Shown: positions 1 through 5,984 of the stretch, piece after piece
Position numbering within the stretch: position 1 is the stretch's first letter
How the letters are laid out: each line of letters begins with the position of its first letter
Notes under the pieces: generated by a model
What the model was told of the DNA's origin: nothing
The model's input: only the letters and a program-made list of their open reading frames with translations
The model's database searches: none
Made by a program: the position numbers and the translations under genes
From: Pararhizobium_B sp051960215
GTDB lineage: Bacteria > Pseudomonadota > Alphaproteobacteria > Rhizobiales > Rhizobiaceae
NCBI GenBank assembly: GCA_051960215.1
Contig: JBQCEN010000176.1
Location: forward strand, 1-9,003
Direction: 5' to 3'
DNA length: 9,003 nucleotides

Positions 1-801
1 TCTTTGCCCGCACTTGAGGTGGCCGGCGTCAGCCGCACCTTCCGCCGCAGAGACGGGAGCGCCATCCGCGCGCTCTCGAATGTCGCCGTGAGCATCGCCG
101 AAGGCGAGTTCGTCTGCATCGTCGGGCCGTCGGGCTGCGGCAAGAGCACCCTTCTCCACCTCTGCGCCGGGCTGGACACGCCGAACGAGGGCATGATCGC
201 AGCCGCCGGAGCGGCGGTTCTCGGACCGGGGCCGGACCGCGGCGTCGTCTTCCAGAAGGACAGCGTCTTCCCCTGGATGACCGTGATCGACAATGTCGAA
301 TACGGCCTCAGGTGCCGTGGCGTCCCGAGCAACGAGCGCCGCGCGCTTGCGCTCACCTATCTCGATCGCGTCGGCCTCGCCCACGTCGCAGGCGCCTGGC
401 CGTGGGAGCTCTCGGGCGGAATGCTGAAGCGCGTCGCCATCGCGACGGTCTTCGCCAACGGCTCGAAGATCCTGCTCCTCGACGAGCCGTTCGGCGCGCT
501 CGACTACGTGACGCGCCACAAGATCCACGACGTGCTGCTCGAACTCTGGGACGAGGGCGAGGCGGCCCGCCGGACCGTGCTCTTCGTCACCCATGACGTC
601 GATGAAGCGCTCACCCTGGCGGACCGGATCCTGGTGATGCGGGAGGGCAGGATCGTCGACGACCTGCGGGTCGAGAGCCGGCGGCCGCGCAGCGAGGAGA
701 GCCTGTCCACGCCGCACATGATCGACATCAAGCGCTGCCTCCTCGATCACCTCGGTCTCGGCCGCACCAAGGCGCCCCGCGCCTTCGAGGTGGTTTCATG
801 A
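1..801 (+). CDS. ABC transporter ATP-binding protein, SsuB/TauB (nitrate/sulfonate/taurine) type, 5' partial
   Basis: This is the cytoplasmic ATPase that powers import through the permease encoded next to it. Counting from the TTG at 4, the visible parts are Walker A GPSGCGKST (residues 41-49), the Q-loop glutamine in VVFQKD (Q84), signature LSGGM (136-140), Walker B ILLLDEP (156-162) with D-loop GALD, and the H-loop histidine in FVTHD (H197). The GPSGCGKST, VFQ, FPWMTV and LLLDEPFGALD strings are typical of the SsuB/TauB/NrtD group. The frame is still open at base 1, so the real start is probably an ATG just outside the window giving M-S-L-P-A-L; the TTG at 4 is a weak alternative. The stop overlaps the next start as ATGA, implying coupled translation. 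The signature helix is unusual: LSGGMLKRVAIATVF, where relatives usually have LSGGM-x-Q-R-V-x-IARA. Substrate is unknown; taurine, alkanesulfonate, nitrate or a thiamine precursor are all possible for this family. Confidence 0.92.
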   Translation, partial: SLPALEVAGVSRTFRRRDGSAIRALSNVAVSIAEGEFVCIVGPSGCGKSTLLHLCAGLDTPNEGMIAAAGAAVLGPGPDRGVVFQKDSVFPWMTVIDNVEYGLRCRGVPSNERRALALTYLDRVGLAHVAGAWPWELSGGMLKRVAIATVFANGSKILLLDEPFGALDYVTRHKIHDVLLELWDEGEAARRTVLFVTHDVDEALTLADRILVMREGRIVDDLRVESRRPRSEESLSTPHMIDIKRCLLDHLGLGRTKAPRAFEVVS

Positions 802-1655
802 CGGCGAAATCCTCCAGTTCCCTGCGGGACCGCACCGTCGCCCTCAGCGTCCTCGCGGCGCTCATCTGCGGCTGGCAGGCGCTTTCCATCGCGTTTCCCG
901 AGGAGATCGTCCCGGGCGTGCCGCTCGTGCCGGGCTGGCAGGTCGTCTTCAGCACGACGCTCCTGTCGCTGTCGCTCTACTGGCCGGGCGGCTGGGGCTT
1001 CGGTTCCGTCGCCGCCGGCGGCAGCGAGAGCTATCTCTACGCGATGCTCGCCATCGTCTACCACAGCGGCGCCACGCTGCTCAGGCTCGTCACCGGCTTC
1101 GCGGGCGGAGCGATCATCGGGATCGTCCTCGGCCTTGCCGTCTCCTGGTCGAAATGGGGCCGGCGGATCGTCAATCCGCCCATCCAGCTGCTCCGGGTGC
1201 TTCCGCTCCTCGCGCTGCTGCCGCTGTTCCAGATCTGGTTCGGCCTGTCCTTCGTCGGCGAGGTGAGCTTCGTCGCCTATGGCGTCGGCGTGATCTTCTT
1301 CGCCGCCGTCGTCAACGCCGTCGGCAACGTCCCGACGGTCTATACGGACAACGCACGGACCTTCGGAGCGACGCGTCCGTTCCTCTACCGTACGGTGATC
1401 ATCCCGGCGATCCTGCCGGAGCTGCACTCGGCCGTGCTGCTGGCTCTCGGCGCGGCCTGGGCGGCGGTCCTCGGCGCCGAATTCCTCGGCGCGCAATCCG
1501 GCCTCGGCTACATCATCGTCTACTCCGAGTCCTTCGGTTACCTCGACCGCATGTTCCTGATCGCCCTCATCGTCATCATCTACGCCGCGGCGAGCTACTG
1601 GGTCGCAGCCCGCCTGTTCTCGCGGATCAACCGCTGGAGCAGAACCGGGCCCTGA
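798..1655 (+). CDS. ABC transporter permease, SsuC/TauC type
   Basis: This 285-residue inner-membrane protein forms the channel of the importer energised by the preceding ATPase. The start ATG lies inside the ATPase stop (ATGA at 798-801). Hydrophobic segments begin at about residue 13 and continue through the BPD_transp_1 domain. The cytoplasmic EAA-type coupling loop is recognisable at roughly residues 184-206, with NARTFGATRPF followed by IIPAILP, which contacts the ATPase in this family. After the first helix there is a long, Gly- and Ser-rich stretch (about residues 34-90, containing WPGGWGFGS) before the helix that normally opens the domain. The first periplasmic region therefore looks longer than in typical SsuC/TauC proteins. 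The C-terminus is short and basic. No binding protein follows: the next gene is on the opposite strand, so the operon ends here and any binding protein must be upstream or elsewhere. Confidence 0.92.
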   Translation: MTAKSSSSLRDRTVALSVLAALICGWQALSIAFPEEIVPGVPLVPGWQVVFSTTLLSLSLYWPGGWGFGSVAAGGSESYLYAMLAIVYHSGATLLRLVTGFAGGAIIGIVLGLAVSWSKWGRRIVNPPIQLLRVLPLLALLPLFQIWFGLSFVGEVSFVAYGVGVIFFAAVVNAVGNVPTVYTDNARTFGATRPFLYRTVIIPAILPELHSAVLLALGAAWAAVLGAEFLGAQSGLGYIIVYSESFGYLDRMFLIALIVIIYAAASYWVAARLFSRINRWSRTGP

Positions 1656-1668
1656 CAGGAGCGGGCGT

Positions 1669-1691
1669 TCCGTCGAGGCCTCCTCGGCGGA
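1669..1691. terminator. Hairpin between convergent genes, possible bidirectional terminator
   Basis: TCCGTCGAGG (1669-1678) and CCTCGGCGGA (1682-1691) can pair as a 10-bp stem with one G-T wobble and a 3-base loop. It lies 14 bases after the permease stop and 14 bases after the end of the oppositely oriented LysR gene, the expected place for a shared terminator. No T-tract follows on either strand, so intrinsic termination is not certain. Confidence 0.45.
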
Positions 1692-1705
1692 CGGCTGCCC
1701 GACAC

Positions 1706-2599
1706 TCACGCCGTATGGCGCAATGCGTTGACGATGACGGCGAAAGCGGGCGAGTTCTGCCGCCGTGTCGGGTAATAGAGGTGATAGCCCGAGAATTCGG
1801 GCGTCCAGTCCTCGAGCACCTGCACAAGCCGGCCCGACGCGATCCCGTCGACCACCAGGTTCTCGGGCACGTATGCGATCCCGAAGCCGCTTGCGGCCGC
1901 GTCGACCATGGCAAGGGACGTGTTGAAGGTCAGCTGCCCGCCGACACGCACCCGCAGCTCCCGCCCGTCCTTCGCGAACTCCCATGCGTAGAGGCCGCCG
2001 GCCTGCGGCTGGCGGTGGTTGATGCAGTTGTGCCCAACCAGGTCCTGTGGCGTCTTCGGGACGTGGCGCGAAGACAGGTAATCCGGCGAGGCGACGGCGA
2101 CGAGCCGCCAGTCCGGGCCGATCCGGACGGCGATCATGTCCTTGTCGAGGCTCTCGCCGAGCCGCACGCCCGCGTCGAACCGCTCCTCGACGATGTTGCG
2201 GAAGCCGTTGTCGACATTCAGCTCGACGTGGATGTCCGGATAGTGCCGCAGAACCGGCTTCAGCTTCGGCCAGACGATCCAGTCGAGCGCGTGATCGGAG
2301 AGGCTGATCCGCACCGTGCCGGAGGGCTTGTCGCGAAACGCCATCAGGGCGTCGATGTCGCTTTCGATATCCTCGATGCGCGGCGCCAGCACCCGAAGGA
2401 GCCGCTCGCCGGCTTCCGTCGGCGAAACGCTGCGGGTGGTGCGCGTGAGAAGCCGGATGCCGAGCCGCGCCTCGAGCCTCTTGATGGTGTGGCTGAGCGT
2501 CGACTGCGACGTGCCGAGCTTCGCGGCGGCCCTCGTGAAGCTGCGTTCCTCGGCCACAGCCAGGAACCATAGCATGTCGTCCAAGTCGCGGCGGTTCAT
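1706..2599 (-). CDS. LysR-family transcriptional regulator (CrgA/AaeR-like clade)
   Basis: This 297-residue DNA-binding regulator has an N-terminal winged helix-turn-helix (about residues 1-65; recognition region at 21-42 with SFTRAAAKLGTSQSTLSHT) followed by a linker helix and a periplasmic-binding-like effector domain (about 90-290). The effector domain contains RISLSDHALDWIVWPKL, DAGVRLGESLDKDM and the C-terminal GYHLYYPTRRQNSPAFA pattern seen in CrgA-type LysR proteins. I chose the ATG at 2597-2599 (MNRRDL) over the in-frame ATG six codons upstream (2615-2617). MNRRDL is where LysR proteins normally begin, and the six upstream codons are themselves the purine-rich ribosome-binding region. 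It is transcribed divergently from the MFS pump, the classical arrangement in which a LysR protein controls its neighbour and itself in response to a small ligand. The ligand cannot be read from sequence; an aromatic or electrophilic compound would fit the clade, but that is inference. Confidence 0.95.
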   Translation of the reverse strand: MNRRDLDDMLWFLAVAEERSFTRAAAKLGTSQSTLSHTIKRLEARLGIRLLTRTTRSVSPTEAGERLLRVLAPRIEDIESDIDALMAFRDKPSGTVRISLSDHALDWIVWPKLKPVLRHYPDIHVELNVDNGFRNIVEERFDAGVRLGESLDKDMIAVRIGPDWRLVAVASPDYLSSRHVPKTPQDLVGHNCINHRQPQAGGLYAWEFAKDGRELRVRVGGQLTFNTSLAMVDAAASGFGIAYVPENLVVDGIASGRLVQVLEDWTPEFSGYHLYYPTRRQNSPAFAVIVNALRHTA

Positions 2600-2602
2600 G
2601 AG

Positions 2603-2615
2603 CCTCACCCCCTCC
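2603..2615 (-). promoter_or_regulatory. Ribosome-binding region that decides the LysR start
   Basis: Read on the minus strand the bases are GGAGGGGGTGAGG, ending 3 bases before the ATG at 2597-2599. GGAGG sits 11 bases and GTGAGG 3 bases from that ATG. The upstream in-frame ATG at 2615-2617 overlaps this motif, so it would need a different site; none is seen. Confidence 0.55.
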
Positions 2616-2708
2616 ATTCATGTCATCAATCGATAAGTCCATGCCGACTGTAACGGCTAATCCGGGAAGTGCCGTCGATTTATATGACCGTCGACGAAAT
2701 CCTTGGAG

Positions 2709-2724
2709 GGCCCGCCCGCGGGCC
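2709..2724. repeat. Perfect inverted repeat in the MFS leader
   Basis: GGCCCGC (2709-2715) and GCGGGCC (2718-2724) are perfect reverse complements separated by two bases. The repeat follows directly after GGAGG (2705-2709) and ends 7 bases before the chosen ATG at 2732. In mRNA it would form a GGCCC/GGGCC stem with a six-base loop next to the translation start. It could modulate translation or be an operator, but GC-rich palindromes arise easily here. Confidence 0.4.
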
Positions 2725-2731
2725 GGAGCGC

Positions 2732-3925
2732 ATGGAAACGACCTATGACAGCCAGCTGGTGAAGGCACCGAGCGCCTGGGGCGCGGTGACCTGCCTTTCC
2801 CTGCTCACCTTCGTGCTGGTGGCTTCGGAATTCATGCCGGTCAGCCTGCTGACGCCCATCGCAAGCGACCTGGCCATCAACGAGGGGCAGGCCGGCCAGG
2901 CGATCTCCGTCTCGGGGCTGTTCGCGGTCGTCGCCAGCCTCTTCGGCAACCCGCTGCTCTCGAGGTTCGACCGGCGGACGGTCATCCTCCTCTACACCGC
3001 CCTGCTCGTCGTCTCCGGCCTGGCGATCACCCTTGCACCGAACGGCCTGGTCTTCATGCTGGGCCGCGCCCTCATCGGCGTGTCGATCGGCGGCTTCTGG
3101 TCGCTGTCGACCGCGATTCTTGCCCGGATCGTCTCGGCGGCCGAGCTGCCTAAGGCGATCGCCATGCTGCAGGGCGGAACGGCGTTCGCTTCGGTCATCG
3201 CGGCCCCGCTCGGGAGCTTCCTCGGGGGCCTGATCGGATGGCGCGGCGCCTTCTTCATCGTCGTTCCGATCGGGCTTGCCGCGATGGCCTGGCAACTCGC
3301 CGTCCTTCCCAGGATGCCTGCGGAATCGTCTGCTCCGGCCGGCCGCATAGTCGGCTTGCTCGGCCATCGAGTGTTCGCCGTCGGCATGGCCGCCACCACG
3401 CTTGCCTTCAGGGGGCAGTTCTCGCTCTTCACCTACCTGCGCCCGTTCCTCGAAGGCGTCACCGGGCTCGACGTGAATGCGCTCTCGATGGACCTGCTCG
3501 GGCTGGGGCTCGCCGGCCTCGTCGGCACGTCCGTTATCGGCTTCGTTCTTCGCGCGCATCTCGGCGCCGTGCTGATCGGCCTGCCCGCAGCGCTGGCGAT
3601 CATCGCGCTCTCGCTGATCGCTCTCGGTCCCTTTGCCATCGCGACCGCGGCGCTGCTGATCCTTTGGGGGCTGTTCACGACGCCGATCCCCGTCGCCTGG
3701 AATACCTTGATGACGCGGGTGATCCCGGACGACCTCGAGGCGGGCGGAGGATTGCAGGTCGCGCTGATCCAGTTCGCCATCACCTTCGGAGCCTTCGCGG
3801 GCGGGCTTCTGTTCGACGCGGCCGGCTGGTGGAGCCCATTCGCGCTGAGCGCCGTGCTTCTTTTCGGCTCGACGCTATTTGCCATTGCAGCGGCGGCCTC
3901 GAGGGGCGGGAGCCGTCACGCATGA
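2732..3925 (+). CDS. MFS transporter, NepI-like (purine ribonucleoside efflux / DHA1 family)
   Basis: This 397-residue inner-membrane protein has about twelve hydrophobic helices; E. coli NepI, as I recall it, is nearly the same length (396). Diagnostic stretches that I recognise from NepI are EFMPVSLLTPIASDL in helix 1, the IGVSIGGFWSLSTAIL segment, APLGSFLGGLIGWR in helix 5, GQFSLFTYLRPFLE and PVAWNTLMTRVIPDD late in the protein. NepI exports purine ribonucleosides by proton antiport; related DHA1 pumps export drugs or sugars, so the substrate here is not proven. I chose the ATG at 2732 (METTYDSQ) because the family begins shortly before the WGAV...LLTF helix and GGAG lies just upstream. 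In-frame starts at 2684 (ATG) and 2669 (GTG) would add 16 or 21 residues, including the coding reading of a GC-rich inverted repeat. It diverges from the LysR gene, which probably controls it. Confidence 0.9.
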   Translation: METTYDSQLVKAPSAWGAVTCLSLLTFVLVASEFMPVSLLTPIASDLAINEGQAGQAISVSGLFAVVASLFGNPLLSRFDRRTVILLYTALLVVSGLAITLAPNGLVFMLGRALIGVSIGGFWSLSTAILARIVSAAELPKAIAMLQGGTAFASVIAAPLGSFLGGLIGWRGAFFIVVPIGLAAMAWQLAVLPRMPAESSAPAGRIVGLLGHRVFAVGMAATTLAFRGQFSLFTYLRPFLEGVTGLDVNALSMDLLGLGLAGLVGTSVIGFVLRAHLGAVLIGLPAALAIIALSLIALGPFAIATAALLILWGLFTTPIPVAWNTLMTRVIPDDLEAGGGLQVALIQFAITFGAFAGGLLFDAAGWWSPFALSAVLLFGSTLFAIAAAASRGGSRHA

Positions 3926-4029
3926 CACGCCGGCCGATGCCGCGCCGGACCGGCCGGATCCGGCTCGGCTGTTTCGCGCCGCTGCTGGCACGCGGCGAGT
4001 TCCCGCTCCGTATCGAGCGCATCGACTGA
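3922..4029 (+). CDS. Possible 35-codon ORF overlapping the MFS stop
   Basis: The MFS stop is embedded in ATGA (3922-3925), and the ATG opens a 35-codon frame beginning MTRRPMPRR and ending LRIERID before TGA at 4027-4029. The overlap is the same kind used for coupled translation elsewhere in the window. The product is arginine-rich in its first half, has no recognisable domain and no strong ribosome-binding site of its own. In high-GC DNA such frames are frequent, so it may be noise or the remnant of a longer gene. The sequence also contains the 12-bp palindrome GCCGGATCCGGC (3953-3964). Confidence 0.2.
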   Translation: MTRRPMPRRTGRIRLGCFAPLLARGEFPLRIERID

Positions 4030-4136
4030 CATGTCCAGGCCCGCCCGACGCAGAGCCGCCGGCGCACCCAAGCATGCCGCGGCGCCGGTTGCGCCGCTTG
4101 ACACCCTGCAACCCGACAACCCGAAGGGAGAGAAAG

Positions 4137-5153
4137 ATGCTTGCAACCGTCCTGCACAAGCCTGGAGACATCCGCTTTGAAGACGTCGCCGAACCGAAGA
4201 TCCTGAAGCCGACCGACGCCATCATCAAGCTTTCCGCGACCTGCATCTGCGGCTCGGACCTCTGGCCCTATCGCGGGCTGCAGCCGCTCGATGGCCCGAT
4301 GCACATGGGCCACGAATACTGCGGTATCGTCGTCGAGGTCGGCAGCGATGTCCGCGCCGTGCGCCCCGGCCAGTTCGTGGTCGGTTCCTTCTGCCTCTCC
4401 GACAATACCTGCCCGCACTGTAGGTTCGGCTTCCAGTCGTCCTGCGTGCAGCGCGAGTTCATGACCGGCGCCCAGGCCCCCTATGCCCGCGTTCCCCTTG
4501 CCGACGGGACGCTCGTTGCGACCGACGAAGTCCCCTCCGACGATCTCGTACCCCACATGCTGGCCGCCTCCGACGTCCTCGGCACGGGCTGGTACGCGGC
4601 CGATGCCGCCGAAGTGCGCGCCGGATCGACCGTGGTCGTGGTCGGCGACGGCGCCGTCGGGCTGATGGGCGTGCTGGCCGCCAGGGAAATGGGTGCGGAG
4701 CGCATCATCGCCATGAGCCGCCACGAGAGCCGGCAGAGGCTTGCGACGGCGTTCGGCGCGACCGACATCGTCGCCGAGCGGGGGGAGGAAGGCATCGCGC
4801 GCATCCTCGACATGACGAAAGGCGTGGGGGCCGACTCCGTGCTCGAATGCGTCGGCACGATGGAATCGATGAACCAGGCGCTCGCCTGCTCGCGGCCCGG
4901 CGGCACGATCGGCTATGTCGGCGTCCCGCACGGCGTCAGCTTCGACGGCCAAGGGCTCTTCTTCGGCCAGAAGCGCATGCTCGGCGGCCCCGCGCCCGTG
5001 CGCCGCTTCCTGCCCGAACTGATGGACAGGGTGCTCGAAGGCCGGATCGAGCCGGGAAAGGTCTTCGACCTCAAACTGCCGCTCGAGCAGGTGTCGGAAG
5101 GCTACAAGGCGATGGACGAGAGGCGCGCCATCAAGACGCTGCTGCTTGTATGA
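4137..5153 (+). CDS. Zinc-dependent medium-chain alcohol dehydrogenase family protein
   Basis: This 338-residue cytoplasmic NAD(P)-dependent oxidoreductase would interconvert an alcohol and an aldehyde or ketone. The catalytic zinc site is visible: C38 in CICGSD, H59-E60 in GHEYCG, and D146 near the domain boundary. The structural zinc lobe reads D89-x2-C92-x2-C95-x7-C103, with Asp where most relatives have the first Cys. The Rossmann motif is GDGAVG (170-175). The end of the second strand reads AMSRHESR, without the acidic residue typical of NAD-specific enzymes, which hints at NADP(H). The ATG at 4137 is preceded by AAGGGAG (4124-4130) at good spacing, and MLATVLHKPGDIRFED is a normal family N-terminus; the frame extends further left but that part looks non-coding. 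It lies 211 bp after the pump gene, with only a weak CCGGCGC/GCGCCGG hairpin (4059-4088) between, so co-transcription is plausible. The substrate is unknown. A decayed transporter begins right at its stop codon. Confidence 0.93.
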   Translation: MLATVLHKPGDIRFEDVAEPKILKPTDAIIKLSATCICGSDLWPYRGLQPLDGPMHMGHEYCGIVVEVGSDVRAVRPGQFVVGSFCLSDNTCPHCRFGFQSSCVQREFMTGAQAPYARVPLADGTLVATDEVPSDDLVPHMLAASDVLGTGWYAADAAEVRAGSTVVVVGDGAVGLMGVLAAREMGAERIIAMSRHESRQRLATAFGATDIVAERGEEGIARILDMTKGVGADSVLECVGTMESMNQALACSRPGGTIGYVGVPHGVSFDGQGLFFGQKRMLGGPAPVRRFLPELMDRVLEGRIEPGKVFDLKLPLEQVSEGYKAMDERRAIKTLLLV

Positions 5154-5583
5154 CGCATGGCTGGCCTATACCGCCTATGCGGTGGCGCTGATCGCGGCCC
5201 GCTTCCTCTTTGGCCAACCTGCCGGACAAGCTCGGCGGCGCGCGCGTCGCGCTCCTGTTCGTGCGGGTCGAGGCGGCGGGCCTCGTCGTCATCGGGCTCG
5301 CGTGCCGCCGTCGCCGGCCGTCGTGCTGGCCGGCTTCGGCTATTCGCTGGTCTATCCGGGCTTCGGCGCGGAAGCGGTCCGCGGCGTCCCGGCGCAAGAC
5401 CGCGGCCTTGCCATGGGCATCTACACGGCGGTCCTGGACATCGCGCTCGGCCTGGGCAGCCCAGCCCCCGGGATCGCGGCATCGCGGACGAGCCTCGGCG
5501 CGGCATTCCTTATCAGCGCCTCGATCGTCCTCGGAGCAGGCGTGGTGGCCCTGCGGATGCTGCAGCTTGCGCGACGCGGCTGA
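5146..5583 (+). pseudogene. MFS transporter C-terminal remnant (YhhS/YfcJ-like), truncated and frameshifted
   Basis: Homology to the C-terminal part of YhhS/YfcJ-type MFS transporters runs through three segments in two frames. The first, AWLAYTAYAVALIAARFLFG (about 5155-5214), is in the frame of 5146. The second, beginning NLPDKLGGARVALLF and ending VVIGLA (about 5215-5301), is in the +1 frame. The third (about 5306-5580), with PSPAVVLAGFGYSLVYPG, AQDRGLAMGIYTAVLD and ALGLGSP, is back in the first frame. The joins are explained by one extra base in CAAC (5215-5218; CAC would give the expected His before LPD) and one lost base near 5302-5306. Between the joins the 5146 frame reads an Arg/Pro-rich nonsense stretch. 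A few residues also seem missing in LAGFGYSL, where relatives have a longer link. The whole N-terminal half (roughly 200 or more residues) is absent, and the homology starts at the dehydrogenase stop. An assembly error could explain the frameshifts but not the missing half. No start codon or ribosome-binding site of its own is convincing. Confidence 0.75.
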
Positions 5584-5628
5584 TCCGGGCGGGGCGGGGG
5601 ACGAAGGACACGGGGCAGGATAGTGTTG

Positions 5629-5718
5629 TGGCGGAGAGGGGGGGATTCGAACCCCCGATACGGTTGCCCGTATGCCGCATTTCGAGTGCGGTGCATTCAA
5701 CCACTCTGCCACCTCTCC
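5629..5718 (-). tRNA. tRNA-Ser (anticodon CGA)
   Basis: On the minus strand the cloverleaf is complete. The acceptor stem GGAGAGG (5712-5718) pairs with CCTCTCC (5633-5639), followed by discriminator G and an encoded CCA (5629-5631). The D arm has a GCA/TGC stem. The anticodon stem CCGCA/TGCGG encloses the loop CTCGAAA, giving anticodon CGA, which reads the serine codon UCG. A long class II variable arm is present (CATACGG...CCGTATC), as required for serine tRNAs. The T arm is GGGGG-TTCGAAT-CCCCC. There is no intron or mismatch in the stems. Its 3' end faces the decayed MFS gene, 45 bases away; no repeat of the tRNA 3' end is seen elsewhere in the window, so there is no direct sign of island integration. 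Confidence 0.97.
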
Positions 5719-5749
5719 GCATGCGTGGTCGGCGCCTTGGCGCGGAGGC

Positions 5750-5778
5750 TACATAGCGAGCGGAGGGCGGCCACACAA
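5750..5778 (-). promoter_or_regulatory. Candidate promoter of tRNA-Ser
   Basis: On the minus strand, TTGTGT (5773-5778) and TATGTA (5750-5755) are separated by exactly 17 bases and lie 31 bases upstream of the mature tRNA 5' end. Each hexamer matches only half of the sigma-70 consensus, but position and spacing are right for a short tRNA leader. Confidence 0.4.
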
Positions 5779-5826
5779 GGGCCAATCGACGCGGTCGCGG
5801 CGTCGGCGCGCGCAGGCCGGAGGCGG

Positions 5827-5863
5827 CGCCTGGCCTATCCGGCCGCCGCTGCCGGGCCAGGCG
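5827..5863. repeat. 9-bp inverted repeat with 19-base loop
   Basis: CGCCTGGCC (5827-5835) and GGCCAGGCG (5855-5863) are perfect reverse complements separated by 19 bases. No T-tract follows. It could be a transcript hairpin or a binding site; chance is possible in such GC-rich sequence. Confidence 0.4.
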
Positions 5864-5955
5864 GCACCGGCGTCGCGGCCGCCGCCGGCAAGGATTGGCG
5901 GGACGCCTTCCGGCGTGACCGACTGACGCATCTTGCGCCCTCGAAACAGGGGGCG

Positions 5956-5984
5956 TTGAAATCGGCTGACGTATACGTTACGGT
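5956..5984 (+). promoter_or_regulatory. Weak promoter candidate with embedded palindrome, sugar importer operon
   Basis: TTGAAA (5956-5961) is followed after 17 bases by TACGGT (5979-5984). The spacer contains the perfect 10-bp palindrome ACGTATACGT (5969-5978), placed where a repressor would block RNA polymerase. It lies in one of the few AT-richer patches of the intergenic region. The -10 match is poor, and it would imply a leader of about 275 bases before the binding-protein gene, so the assignment is tentative. Confidence 0.3.

Larger units (their letters stand above)
2600..2731. promoter_or_regulatory. Divergent LysR/MFS control region with a T-N11-A candidate box
   Basis: This 132-bp gap separates the two divergent starts and is locally AT-richer than its surroundings. 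TCATCAATCGATA (2623-2635) fits the T-N11-A pattern of LysR binding sites and contains the palindrome ATCGAT, but it lies very close to the LysR start. An AT-rich TTATAT around 2680-2685 could serve as a -10 for the pump; I see no good -35 at the matching distance. Experimental operator and promoter positions cannot be fixed from sequence alone. Confidence 0.35.

Noticed and set aside
1154..2572. Long plus-strand open frame across the permease and antisense to LysR
   Set aside because: Low-complexity Arg/Pro-rich translation that bridges two recognised genes in different frames; no start signal or family match.
747..2768. Very long open frame on the minus strand covering the permease, the LysR gene in another frame and beyond
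   Set aside because: It overlaps well-supported genes, is rich in Arg, Gly, Asp and Glu without domain motifs, and is the usual shadow of high-GC coding sequence.
4098..4103. Perfect TTGACA hexamer upstream of the dehydrogenase
   Set aside because: The matching -10 position (4121-4126) reads CCGAAG and overlaps the ribosome-binding site, leaving no room for a transcript start before the ATG at 4137.
3879..4136. N-terminal extension of the dehydrogenase to an upstream start
   Set aside because: The added 86 residues are Arg/Pro/Ala-rich and read partly through the MFS gene in another frame; the family N-terminus and a good ribosome-binding site place the start at 4137.
3780..4952. 390-codon minus-strand frame antisense to the dehydrogenase
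   Set aside because: The sense strand encodes a complete dehydrogenase with all motifs; the antisense product has His/Asp/Arg-rich composition and no motif.
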